DNA from: Allostellaceae bacterium
GTDB lineage: Bacteria; Pseudomonadota; Alphaproteobacteria; ATCC43930; CGMCC-115725
Reading direction: 5' to 3'
DNA: 59,639 bases
Assembly: GCA_025451725.1 (NCBI GenBank)
Contig: JANWJX010000055.1
Coordinates: 1 to 59,639, forward strand
The translations under genes and the position numbers were made by a program. The first letter of the stretch is position 1, and every line of letters starts with the position of its first letter. Below the pieces are notes generated by a model. It was not told the origin of the DNA. It made no database searches and saw nothing but the letters and a program-made list of their open reading frames with translations. Of the stretch, positions 42,371 through 54,434 are shown piece by piece.

Positions 42371-43999
42371 ATGATTCGTCGGCTGCGCCCCATCCTCGTT
42401 GCGCTGGTGGCGTTGACGTTCGCGGGTCCGATGGCTTTTGCCGCGGCCGACGACGCCAAACTCTCGGCTTCGGTGCAGCAACTCGGCGCCGACGATTTTG
42501 ACGCCAAGATCGCCGCGGTCGGCGAGTTGGCCGCGACCCCCGATCCGCGCGTCGTTAAAATTCTCAAGGCGCTGGAAGGCGGCGAACTCTATGTCGCGAA
42601 GGACAAAAAGGTCGTCCGCGCCGAACCGGACGGCGATAGTTTCACGATATTCGAGCCGCTCGGTGGCGAGAAAATTGGCACCGCGACGTCGGACGACATC
42701 GACCAGATCGTGGTGAACAATCGTGTTCGCGGCGTGATCGACGCGGCGCTGGGCGCGCTCAATCTGTTCAGCGGCAGGCGCGCCGACCGGCTCGCGGCCG
42801 CGCTCGATCTCGTCAAGCATCCGTCCGCTGCCAGTGTACCTGCGCTGCAAAAGGCGATGGCCGCCGAGACGGATTCCGAGATCAGGCAGGACATGACTCT
42901 GGCGCTGGCCGGCGCGCGTCTCAATTCGCCCGACAAAAAGGCCCAGCTCGACGCCATCGCGGAACTGGCGGGATCGACCGATCCCGCTATTTTTAATGTC
43001 CTGTCGGCGCTGCGCGACAGTCCCGACCTCGATCCGGAGGTCCGCAAGGCCGACGAGCATGCGATCGGCGCGATTTCCCAGCGGCTCCAGCTCGTCCGCA
43101 TCGGCATGACGTTGTTCGAAGGCCTGTCGCTCGGCTCGATCCTATTGCTCGCCGCGATCGGCCTATCGATCACGTTCGGCGTCATGGGCGTCATCAACAT
43201 GGCGCACGGCGAAATGATCATGCTCGGCGCCTACGCCACGTATGTCGTGCAGCAAATATTCGTCGGCTATCTCCCGCCGGGTTGGCTCGATGTCTATCTC
43301 GTCGCGTCGCTGCCGGTGGCGTTTTTGGTGACCGGCGCGCTCGGCATCGCCTTGGAGCGCAGCGTCATCCGTTTCCTCTATGCGCGGCCGCTCGAGACGC
43401 TGCTGGCGACCTGGGGCGTCAGCCTCATCCTGCAACAACTCGTCCGCACGATCTTCGGCGCGCCGAACAAAGCCGTCGCCAACCCGAGCTGGATGACCGG
43501 CGGGTTCGAGCTGATCGGCGGCGCGTTCATCACCTACAACCGGCTGGCCATTCTGGTGTTTTGCTTCGTCGTGCTGGGCGTGCTCGGCCTGGTGCTGAAG
43601 CGCACCAGCTTTGGGTTGCACATGCGCGCCGTGACGCAGAACCGTGACATGGCCGCGGCGATGGGGATTCCGACCGCGCGGATCGACGCGCTGACGTTCG
43701 GCCTCGGCTCGGGCATTGCCGGCATGGCTGGCGTCGCGTTGTCGCAAATCGGCAATGTCAGCCCCAATCTCGGCACGATCTACATCGTCGACAGTTTCAT
43801 GGTCGTCGTGTTCGGCGGCGTCGGCAGCTTGTTCGGCACGCTCGCCGGCGCGATGAGCCTCGGGATCGTCAACAAACTGCTCGAGCCCGTCTCCGGCGCT
43901 GTGCTGGGCAAGGTCGTGGTGCTGATCGCGATTATCCTGTTCATCCAGCGCCGACCGCGCGGCCTGTTCGCGCTGCGCGGCCGCGCCGCCGAGAATTGA
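42371..43999 (+). CDS. urtB: Urea ABC transporter permease UrtB
   Basis: 542 aa. A signal-like N-terminus is followed by about 210 residues of Ala/Leu-rich helical repeats (VGELAATPDPRVVKILKALEGG, ALQKAMAAETDSEIRQDMTLALAG) that resemble HEAT-type units and are expected in the periplasm, as in most UrtB proteins. The permease proper begins near GMTLFEGLSLGSILLLAAIGLSITFGVMGVINMAHGEM. It forms the channel with UrtC. Start at 42371, 71 bp after urtA. Confidence 0.94.
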   Translation: MIRRLRPILVALVALTFAGPMAFAAADDAKLSASVQQLGADDFDAKIAAVGELAATPDPRVVKILKALEGGELYVAKDKKVVRAEPDGDSFTIFEPLGGEKIGTATSDDIDQIVVNNRVRGVIDAALGALNLFSGRRADRLAAALDLVKHPSAASVPALQKAMAAETDSEIRQDMTLALAGARLNSPDKKAQLDAIAELAGSTDPAIFNVLSALRDSPDLDPEVRKADEHAIGAISQRLQLVRIGMTLFEGLSLGSILLLAAIGLSITFGVMGVINMAHGEMIMLGAYATYVVQQIFVGYLPPGWLDVYLVASLPVAFLVTGALGIALERSVIRFLYARPLETLLATWGVSLILQQLVRTIFGAPNKAVANPSWMTGGFELIGGAFITYNRLAILVFCFVVLGVLGLVLKRTSFGLHMRAVTQNRDMAAAMGIPTARIDALTFGLGSGIAGMAGVALSQIGNVSPNLGTIYIVDSFMVVVFGGVGSLFGTLAGAMSLGIVNKLLEPVSGAVLGKVVVLIAIILFIQRRPRGLFALRGRAAEN

Positions 44000-44001
44000 C
44001 G

Positions 44002-45125
44002 ATGACGAAGACACGTCTATTCGACCGCAATGGCTGGATCGCGTTTCTCGGCGTCGGATTGATTTTGATCGTCGGCGTGCCGTTCTTGAACATACTGCCG
44101 TCGGACTCGCCGGCGCATCTCGCCGACTATCTGGTGCCGCTGTTCGGCAAGTATGCGTGCTACGCGCTGCTCGCGCTCGCGCTCGACCTGGTGTGGGGCT
44201 ATGCCGGCATCCTGTCGCTGGGCCACGGCGCGTTCTTCGCGCTCGGCGGCTACGCGATGGGCATGTATCTGATGCGCCAGATCGGCACGCGCGGCGTCTA
44301 TCAGAATCCGATCCTGCCGGACTTCATGGTGTTCCTGAACTGGAAGGAACTGCCGTGGTACTGGTACGGCTTCGATCATTTCGCCTTCGCCGCGCTGATG
44401 ATCGTGCTCGTGCCGGGCGTTCTCGCTTTCGTATTCGGCTGGCTGGCGTTCCGGTCGCGCGTCACCGGCGTCTATCTCTCGATCATCACCCAGGCGCTGA
44501 CCTATGCGCTGTGGCTGGCGTTTTTCCGCAATGACATGGGGTTCGGCGGCAATAACGGCATGACCGATTTCAAGGATTTGCTCGGCATGCCGTTGCAGAG
44601 CGGCGCGATGCATCGCGGCCTCTACATCGCGTCGGTGATCGCGCTCGGCCTCGGCTTTCTCGTGTGCCGTTACGTCGTGACGTCGAAGCTGGGGCGGTTG
44701 CTCCTGGCGGTGCGCGACGCACAAAGCCGGGTCCGCTTCCTCGGGTACAACGTCGCGCATGCCCAAGTCTTCGTCTTCACCCTGTCCGCGGTGCTCGCGG
44801 GCATCGCGGGCGCGCTCTATGTGCCGCAGGTCGGCATCATCAACCCGAGCGAATTCTCGCCCGCCAATTCCATCGAGATCGCGATCTGGGTTGCGGTCGG
44901 CGGGCGCGGCACGCTGGTCGGCGCGGCGATCGGCGCGGTCGCGATCAATTTCGCCAAGACGTATCTCACCGGCTCGGTGCCCGAGGCGTGGCTCTATTTC
45001 CTCGGCGCGATCTTTATTCTGGTGACGCTGGTTTTTCCCAAGGGGATTGTCGGCCTCGCCGGCGAGTGGCGCGGCGTGCATCGCCGCCCGCCCGCCGAAA
45101 ATCTCGCCGACGAAAAGGTGGCGCC

Positions 45126-45129
<4 letters not shown>
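44002..45129 (+). CDS. urtC: Urea ABC transporter permease UrtC
   Basis: 375 aa. LDLVWGYAGILSLGHGAFFALGGYAMGMYLMRQIG, VYLSIITQALTYALWLAFFRNDMGFGGNNGMTDF and LAVRDAQSRVRFLGYNVAHAQVFVFTLSA are UrtC/LivM-type signatures, the NNGMTDF element being typical of UrtC. ATG 44002 starts 2 bp after the urtB stop; a TTG six bases earlier would overlap it. Ends in ATGA overlap with urtD. Confidence 0.95.
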
Positions 45130-45908
<779 letters not shown>

Positions 45909-45911
45909 GTT

Positions 45912-46607
45912 ATGCTCGCGGTCGAAAAAATCCAGCTCTATTACGGCGCCAGCCACATCTTGCGTGATGTCAGCGTCACCGCCGAGCCGGGCAGCATCAC
46001 CTGCGTGCTCGGCCGGAACGGCGTCGGCAAGACCAGCCTCATGCGCGCGGTGATTGGGCTGCAACCGATCCGCGCCGGCAAGATCATGTGGGAGGGCGCT
46101 GACATTTCGGCGCTCAAGCCGCACGAGCGCGCGCGGCGCGGCCTCGCGCTGGTGCCGCAAGGCCGCGAGATTTTTCCGCGCCTCACGGTGCTCGAAAATC
46201 TCCAAACCGGACTCGCGCCGCTGCCGCGTGGCAAGCGCTCGATCCCGGAGGAGATTTATGCGTTGTTCCCGGTACTCAAGGAAATGCTCGGGCGTCGCGG
46301 CGGCGATCTGTCCGGCGGGCAACAACAGCAGCTTGCCATCGCACGCGCTCTGGTGACGCGGCCGCGATTGCTAATCCTGGACGAACCGACCGAAGGCATC
46401 CAGCCTTCGATCATCAAGGACATCGAGCGGGTGATCCGCGAGCTGGCGCGGCGCGGCACCATGGCAATCCTGCTGGTCGAACAGTATTTCGAGTTCGCCC
46501 AGGCGCTTGCCGACCGCTATGTGGTCATGGAACGCGGCGAGGTAGTATTGTCCGGTCAGGCAAGCGACATGGTGGAGAATGACGTCCGCCGCTACCTCAC
46601 GGTATGA
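45912..46607 (+). CDS. urtE: Urea ABC transporter ATP-binding protein UrtE
   Basis: 231 aa. Walker A GRNGVGKTS with the Asn-Gly-Val typical of UrtE, VPQGREIFPRLTV, signature LSGGQQQQ, Walker B LLILDEPTEGIQPSII and LLVEQYFEFAQ. The EGIQPSI run is diagnostic for UrtE over LivF. Three bases separate it from urtD; its end overlaps ureD by 29 bp, tying urea import and urease translation together. Confidence 0.96.
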   Translation: MLAVEKIQLYYGASHILRDVSVTAEPGSITCVLGRNGVGKTSLMRAVIGLQPIRAGKIMWEGADISALKPHERARRGLALVPQGREIFPRLTVLENLQTGLAPLPRGKRSIPEEIYALFPVLKEMLGRRGGDLSGGQQQQLAIARALVTRPRLLILDEPTEGIQPSIIKDIERVIRELARRGTMAILLVEQYFEFAQALADRYVVMERGEVVLSGQASDMVENDVRRYLTV

Positions 46608-47451
46608 GGTTCCGCACGAACGGAGCGACATCGCATCGGCCCCGCATCAGCGCGGCGACGGCGCGGTCGAAATCGGTTTCGCGCGGCGCGGCGGCTTGAG
46701 CGTCGTCTCGCACCTCTATCAGCGTAATCCATGCCGGGCCGAATTTCCGCACGCCGAGGCGGGCGAACCGGCGCTGACGATGTTGCTCAATACCGCGGGC
46801 GGCCTGACCGGCGGCGACCGCATCTCGATACAGGTATCGGCGGATGCGGCATCGGCCGCGACCGTCACCGGCGCGGCGGCGGAAAAAATCTATCGCTCGC
46901 TCGGCACCGATTGCAGCGTGACGGCCGAACTCGACGTCGCCGACGGCGCATGGCTCGAATGGCTGCCGCAGGAAACGATCCTGTTCGCCGGATCGCGCTT
47001 GCACCGGGCGATCACGGCGCGCGTCGCCGATACCGGCCGCCTGCTGGCGGCCGAGACGCTGGTGTTCGGCCGCATCGCCCGCGGCGAGCGCTGGACCGGC
47101 GGCTTGCTCGCCGAGCGCTGGCGGATCGAGCGCGGCGGCGCGCTCGCCTGGTTCGACGCCATGCGGCTGGACGAAGGCGCGATCGACCGGCCCGCCGGCT
47201 TCGGTGGGGCGGAGGCGTTCGCGACGGCGCTTTATATCGGCGCCGACGCCGCCCGCCACCTCGAATTAGCGCGCACGGCAACCAATGCAGCATCGTGCCG
47301 CGCCGGTGCGACGCTCGTGAATGGGCTGTTGCTGGCGCGCTTTTTCGGCGCGGCCGTCGCGACGCGCACCGCGCTCGCCGCCTATGTCGGCGCATTGCGC
47401 CAGGCGGCGGCGGGACTGGCGCCGCGTCCGCCGCGCATCTGGAATGTCTAG
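46579..47451 (+). CDS. ureD: Urease accessory protein UreD (UreH)
   Basis: 290 aa. FPHAEAGEPALTMLLNTAGGLTGGD, AAEKIYRS and WLEWLPQETILFAGSRLHR are the UreD hallmarks. It is the scaffold that recruits UreF and UreG onto apo-urease for nickel insertion. The start at 46579 lies inside urtE with GGTGGAG as ribosome binding site. The order ureD before the structural genes is the usual one. Confidence 0.95.
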   Translation: MTSAATSRYEVPHERSDIASAPHQRGDGAVEIGFARRGGLSVVSHLYQRNPCRAEFPHAEAGEPALTMLLNTAGGLTGGDRISIQVSADAASAATVTGAAAEKIYRSLGTDCSVTAELDVADGAWLEWLPQETILFAGSRLHRAITARVADTGRLLAAETLVFGRIARGERWTGGLLAERWRIERGGALAWFDAMRLDEGAIDRPAGFGGAEAFATALYIGADAARHLELARTATNAASCRAGATLVNGLLLARFFGAAVATRTALAAYVGALRQAAAGLAPRPPRIWNV

Positions 47452-47460
47452 GGGGAGAGA

Positions 47461-47763
47461 ATGAATCTGACGCCACGGGAAAAAGATAAACTGCTGGTCG
47501 CGATGGCGGCCAATGTCGCGCGCCGCCGGCTTGAGCGCGGCGTCAAGCTCAACCACCCCGAAGCCATCGCGCTGATCACCGACTATGTCGTCGAAGGCGC
47601 GCGCGACGGGCGCAGTGTCGCCGAATTGATGCGCGACGGTGCGGGCGTGCTGCGCCGCGACCAAGTCATGGAAGGCATAGCCGAAATGATCCACGACATC
47701 CAGGTCGAAGCGACCTTCCCCGACGGCACCAAGCTCGTCACCGTCCACCAGCCGATACGCTGA
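47461..47763 (+). CDS. ureA: Urease gamma subunit
   Basis: 100 aa, exact family length. [50 protein letters not shown] is nearly invariant in UreA. GGGGGAGAG precedes the ATG. Forms the (UreABC)3 holoenzyme; separate from UreB as in most Proteobacteria. Confidence 0.97.
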   Translation: MNLTPREKDKLLVAMAANVARRRLERGVKLNHPEAIALITDYVVEGARDGRSVAELMRDGAGVLRRDQVMEGIAEMIHDIQVEATFPDGTKLVTVHQPIR

Positions 47764-47765
47764 CT

Positions 47766-48067
47766 ATGATTCCTGGAGAAATCATCGCCCAGAGCGGCGA
47801 CATCGAGCTGAACGCCGGCCGCGTCACCGTGACACTGGAGGTCGCCAATACCGGCGATCGGCCGATTCAGGTCGGTTCGCATTATCATTTCTTCGAGACC
47901 AACGAGGCGTTGAAATTCGATCGCGCCAAGGCGCGCGGCTTCCGGCTCGATATTCCCGCCGGCACCGCGACGCGGTTCGAGCCGGGCCAGACGCGCTCGG
48001 TGCGCCTCGTCGCCTATGACGGCGCGCGCAACGTCTTCGGCTTCAACGCCAAGATCGGAGGCGCGCT

Positions 48068-48071
<4 letters not shown>
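47766..48071 (+). CDS. ureB: Urease beta subunit
   Basis: 101 aa, exact family length. [40 protein letters not shown] and [18 protein letters not shown]-like stretches (seen as [19 protein letters not shown]) are diagnostic. Two bases after ureA and overlapping ureC by ATGA. Confidence 0.97.
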
Positions 48072-49779
<1,708 letters not shown>

Positions 49780-49780
<1 letters not shown>

Positions 49781-50322
49781 TGCGCCGGGCCACGCGATGC
49801 GAGAAAGCGGGGCATTGGCCCGCACGCGACGCGCGGGGCAGCGTCACGCTCGCTTTCGACGACCGGCATCGCCGCCGCATCAGGCTCAGGAGTGACGACG
49901 GCGCCGATTTCCTGCTCGATCTCGCCGAGGCCACGGTGCTGGCGGACGGCGACGGGCTGGCGCTGGACGATGGCGGCTGGCTTGCCGTGCGCGCGGCGCC
50001 GGAGGCGCTGATGGAAGTGACGGCGCACGACGCGGCGCAATTGGCGCGGCTCGCCTGGCATATCGGCAACCGGCATTTGCAGGCGCAGATCGAGCGCGAG
50101 CGCATCCTGATCCGTGAGGATTCGGTGATCGCCGACATGCTCGCGGGTCTCGGCGCGCATGTGCGTCGCGTGATGGCGCCGTTCTCGCCCGAAGGCGGCG
50201 CCTATGACGGGCACATGCCGGGCTACGGCCACGATCCGGACGGCAAGCCGCATTCGCATCACGATCACGAGCACGGCGACCACCATCATCATCACGGCGA
50301 CGGGCACGACCATGACCACTGA
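49780..50322 (+). CDS. ureE: Urease accessory protein UreE, His-rich
   Basis: 180 aa. The N-terminal peptide-binding domain and the metal domain (DAAQLARLAWHIGNRHLQAQIE with the metal-binding His) are followed by a tail with 17 or so His in HxH/DHEH/HHHHH runs (about 155-180), a nickel reservoir. ATG 49780 shares one base with the ureC stop (TGATG). The His tail coding sequence overlaps the ureF start by 11 bp. Delivers Ni(II) to UreG. Confidence 0.95.
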
Positions 50323-50964
50323 CGCCGCGCTGTACCGGCTGATGACGTGGCTGTCGCCGAGCTATCCGGTGGGTGCCTACAGCTACAGCCACGGCGTCGA
50401 ATATGCGGTCGAGGCGGGGCTGGTGCGCGACCGCGTCACGCTGGTCGATTGGATCGGGCACGCGGTCCAGCATGGCGCGGGCCTCACCGATGCGGCGCTG
50501 CTCGCGGCGTCGTGGCGCGGTGAGGATGTCGCGGAATTGGCCGACGCCTGGCGGGGGAGTGCGGAGATGGCGCTGGAATCGCGCGCGCAAGGCGCGGCGT
50601 TTCTCGCGGCCACCCGCGCCGCTTGGCCGCATCCCGCGCTCGAGGAACTGGCGCTGCGCCGACGCGGCGCGGTCGCGTTTCCGGTCGCGGTCGGCGTCGC
50701 GGCGCGCGCGCACGGCATCCCGCTCGACGAAATGCTCATCGCTTATCTCCATGCCTTCGCCGCCAATCTCGTCTCCGCCGGGGTCCGCCTCATTCCGCTC
50801 GGCCAGACCGACGGCCAGCGCGCCCTCGCCGCGCTCGAACCGGCGGTCGCAGCGGCAGCAGGTACGGCGCGCGGTACGCCGCTCGACGAGATCGGCACCG
50901 CATCGCCGACGATCGACTGGTGCTCGATGAAACACGAAACCCAATATACGAGGCTGTTCCGCTC

Positions 50965-50968
<4 letters not shown>
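50312..50968 (+). CDS. ureF: Urease accessory protein UreF
   Basis: 218 aa. [28 protein letters not shown] is the UreF N-terminal signature; [26 protein letters not shown] and the C-terminal [15 protein letters not shown] complete the family pattern. It is the checkpoint protein that couples UreG GTPase activity to nickel insertion. Start at 50312, inside the ureE tail; end overlaps ureG by ATGA. Confidence 0.95.
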
Positions 50969-51581
<613 letters not shown>

Positions 51582-51585
<4 letters not shown>

Positions 51586-51804
51586 TCGGTCGCTTCATCT
51601 GCGTCTTCGACGACGCGCCGCCGGGATTGCGCGCCAAAATCGAGATGCTGGGTTCGGCCTCCGTCACGCGGTCGACGCCGATCACATTGCGGCTATCGAC
51701 AATGCCACTCGCAAGCTGATGCCAGTCTCGACTACTCCATCATTGCGCTGTTTGCGTTGAGCTGGCTGGTGTCCGCGGCGCTTTATCGGCGCGCCACCAG
51801 GTAG
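51582..51804 (+). pseudogene. Remnant of a NiCoT (HoxN/NixA-type) nickel permease gene
   Basis: Three islands of NiCoT-like sequence survive in order but in three frames. Frame 1 from GTG 51582 reads RFICVFDDAPPGLRAKIEML, the family N-terminus. A second frame at 51650-51721 reads GFGLRHAVDADHIAAIDNAT and RKLM, the helix II nickel signature. A third frame at 51727-51804 reads LDYSIIALFALSWLVSAALY and ends RRATR-stop, the last helix. A working protein is about 330 aa; over 200 residues are missing. The GTGA overlap with ureG shows it was once the last gene of the operon. Overlaps the converging MFS gene end. Confidence 0.8.
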
Positions 51805-52912
51805 AGAGCAGCAGCACCACGAACATCGCGGCGAGGATGGCGATGAGCCCGTGCGGGTTCCACGCATCCATGCCGCCGCCGCCGAGAATCGGGCCGATCA
51901 GCGCGCCGGTGCCGTAAGCGATCACCAGCCCTGCATTGGCGTTGAGCAAATCCGCGCCGCGGAACCGGTCGCCGATGATGGCGAGCGCGACCGGATAAAG
52001 CCCGGTGGTGAAACCGCCCCAGATCACCAGCACGACGAAAAGCGCGGGTGTATATCCCACCAGCAGCGGCAGCAGCGCCGCACCGACAATGCCGAGCGCC
52101 GCGCAGACGCGCATCGTAGTCGTGCGCCCGACGAGGTCCGAGAGATAGCCGATCGGGATTTGCAGCAGGATCGCACCGACAAACACCGCAGAGACCAGCG
52201 ACGCCGCGGCCGCAACCGACAGGCCGGCGCGCGCGCCCCACACCGGCAGCAGCGACACGGTGGCCGCCTCGTACATCGCGAACAGGATCACGATCAGCAC
52301 CAGCGGCTTCATCCGCGCCATCATGGCGAGCGGGTGCGAGCCGGCATGGTCGACTTTCTGCGCGCCGCCGCGTACCGCGAGCAATGGCAACATGGCGACG
52401 ATTTCGATGATCGCGCAGGCGATGAAGGGCGGCCAGCCCGCGATGCCGGTGACCGACAACAGCGCCGGGCCGATGGCGAAGCCCGCCGACAGCGACGCGG
52501 TATAAATGCCCATCACCCGGCCGCGGCCCGTATCGCCCGCGAGCTGGCTGATCCACGCCTCCGTCGCGGCGAAGGTCGACGAACCGGAGATGCCGCTCAA
52601 CAGACGGAGCACGAACCAAGCGCCGAGACTGTCGAATGGCTTGAGCAGCAGGAACAGCACCAGGCTCAGCGGCAGCATGGTCAGCAAGAAGTTCTTGAAG
52701 CCGAAGCGCGCAACGAGGCGCGGCATCAACAGCGGCCCGATCAGCACGCCGAGAAATCCCGCGCCGGCGTTGAGGCCATTGAGCGAGGAATCGGTGCCGC
52801 GCGTCTCCAGCATCAGCGCCAGCAGCGGCTGGGAGATGCCGATGCCGATGCCGAACACGGCAATCGAGGAGATGGCGGCGGCAAGGCTCCAGCGCCGCTC
52901 GGACGGGGTCAT
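51740..52912 (-). CDS. MFS transporter, YcaD/sugar-efflux-like
   Basis: 390 aa with about twelve hydrophobic helices. LIGPLLMPRLVARFGFKNFL and LVGRTTTMRVC are the inter-helix loops of MFS proteins; FVLRLLSGISGSSTFAATEAWISQLAGDTGRGRVMG in the first half is typical of the YcaD/UhpC-like group of unknown-substrate exporters. No clear ribosome binding site. Its 3' end overlaps the nickel-permease relic by about 65 bp on the opposite strand. Not obviously linked to urease. Confidence 0.85.
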   Translation of the reverse strand: MTPSERRWSLAAAISSIAVFGIGIGISQPLLALMLETRGTDSSLNGLNAGAGFLGVLIGPLLMPRLVARFGFKNFLLTMLPLSLVLFLLLKPFDSLGAWFVLRLLSGISGSSTFAATEAWISQLAGDTGRGRVMGIYTASLSAGFAIGPALLSVTGIAGWPPFIACAIIEIVAMLPLLAVRGGAQKVDHAGSHPLAMMARMKPLVLIVILFAMYEAATVSLLPVWGARAGLSVAAAASLVSAVFVGAILLQIPIGYLSDLVGRTTTMRVCAALGIVGAALLPLLVGYTPALFVVLVIWGGFTTGLYPVALAIIGDRFRGADLLNANAGLVIAYGTGALIGPILGGGGMDAWNPHGLIAILAAMFVVLLLSTWWRADKAPRTPASSTQTAQ

Positions 52913-52937
52913 GGGAATTTCGGAAATGTTGCTTTGC

Positions 52938-54434
52938 TCAGAACAAGTCTAGCAGACCATGAAGCAACGACGGGTTGTTCTTTTCGCCGGGCATCTTTTC
53001 GGTATCGGCGGCCGGCGGCAACGCGGCGGCGTTCCAGCCGCCGCCGAGCGCCGAGGTCAACTGCACCGATGCGGTCAACCGGTTTTGCAGGATCGCCAGC
53101 GCCGCCTCTTCGTTGGTCAGCGCCGTGGTCTGCGCGATGATGACGCTGGTATAGGCGACGGTGCCGGCGAGGTATTGGTTAAGGGTCAGACGCTCGGCCT
53201 CGCGCGCGTCCTTGACCGTCGCGTCTTCGGCGACCGCTTGCTGCTCTAAGATGCGCAGCGCGGCCAGTTCGTCCTCGACCTGCTGGAACGCGGTTAGCAC
53301 AGTCTGACGATAGGATGCCACGTTCTCGTCATAGGTGGCGCGCGCCTGCTCGACCTGCGCCGCGCGCAAGCCGGCGTCGAAAACCGTCTCGCTGACCGAC
53401 GAGCCGATCGCCCACATTGCGTTCGAGGCGTTGAACAGATTGCTCAGCATCGTGCTGGCGACGCCGAGCGACGCGGTCAACGTGATATCGGGATAGTAAG
53501 CGGCCTCGGCGACGCCGATCAGCTCGTTGGCCGATTTCATCGTCCGTTCCGCCGCCGCGACGTCGGGACGGCGCTCCAGCAACATCGAGGGCACGCCCGG
53601 CGGCATCACCGGCACGCGGCTGGGCATCGCCGCGACCTTGATCGAAAAATCACCCGGCGGCTTGCCGATCAGCACCGCGATGGCGTGCTCGAGCTGCGCG
53701 CGCGCCACACCCGTCGCGATGGCCTGCGACTGGGTCTGCTCGACCTGGGTCTTGGCCTGCAGCACCGCCGACATGGCCGCGTTGCCGACCGCATACTGGT
53801 TCTGCGTGATCTTGAGCGATTCCGTGAAGGCGACCACGGCGGTGTCGAGGAGGCGCTTCTGCTCGTCGGTCGCGCGCAAGGTGAAATAGTCGACTGCAAG
53901 CGTCGTTTGCGCCGACAGCCTGGCGGCGGCAAGATCGGCGGCGCTGGCCTGCGCGCTCGCTTCCTGGCTCGCGATCTGGCGGCGGATCTTGCCCCAGATA
54001 TCGAGCGTCCAGCTCACGTTGGCGGCGAGCTGGAACTGGTTCTGCGTGCCGAGAAATCCGCCAGTGCCGGTCGGCGTTGTGCGACGGCCGAGCGGTCCCG
54101 AGCGTTGCGCCGAACCCGAGACCGACGCCGTCGGATAAAGCTGCGCCTCCGCCTGCTGCACCAGCGACACCGCGACGCGGTACGCCGCCTCGGCCTGTTT
54201 CAAATTCTGGTTGGAAATGTCGACCTGGCGCTCGAGCCCGTCCAGCACCGGATCGTCATACACCGACCACCAGTTCTGATTGGCGCCGGCCTGGCGCGGG
54301 CTGGCGACGCGCCAGCCCTTTGCTTCCTTATATTGCATCGGCACGGGCGCGGAAGGCCGGAGGTAGTTGGGTCCGACTTCGCATGACGCGGCGAGCAGCG
54401 CCAGCGCCGCAACCGGAACAAGACGCAGCTTCAT
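52938..54434 (-). CDS. RND efflux outer-membrane lipoprotein, NodT/OprM family
   Basis: 498 aa from ATG 54434, overlapping the pump gene stop (ATGA). Lipoprotein signal with LLAASC (C18), then [14 protein letters not shown]. Repeated outer-membrane-factor modules with [32 protein letters not shown] and [30 protein letters not shown]. Directly cotranscribed with the two RND genes, so it is the outer channel of that pump. Confidence 0.93.
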   Translation of the reverse strand: MKLRLVPVAALALLAASCEVGPNYLRPSAPVPMQYKEAKGWRVASPRQAGANQNWWSVYDDPVLDGLERQVDISNQNLKQAEAAYRVAVSLVQQAEAQLYPTASVSGSAQRSGPLGRRTTPTGTGGFLGTQNQFQLAANVSWTLDIWGKIRRQIASQEASAQASAADLAAARLSAQTTLAVDYFTLRATDEQKRLLDTAVVAFTESLKITQNQYAVGNAAMSAVLQAKTQVEQTQSQAIATGVARAQLEHAIAVLIGKPPGDFSIKVAAMPSRVPVMPPGVPSMLLERRPDVAAAERTMKSANELIGVAEAAYYPDITLTASLGVASTMLSNLFNASNAMWAIGSSVSETVFDAGLRAAQVEQARATYDENVASYRQTVLTAFQQVEDELAALRILEQQAVAEDATVKDAREAERLTLNQYLAGTVAYTSVIIAQTTALTNEEAALAILQNRLTASVQLTSALGGGWNAAALPPAADTEKMPGEKNNPSLLHGLLDLF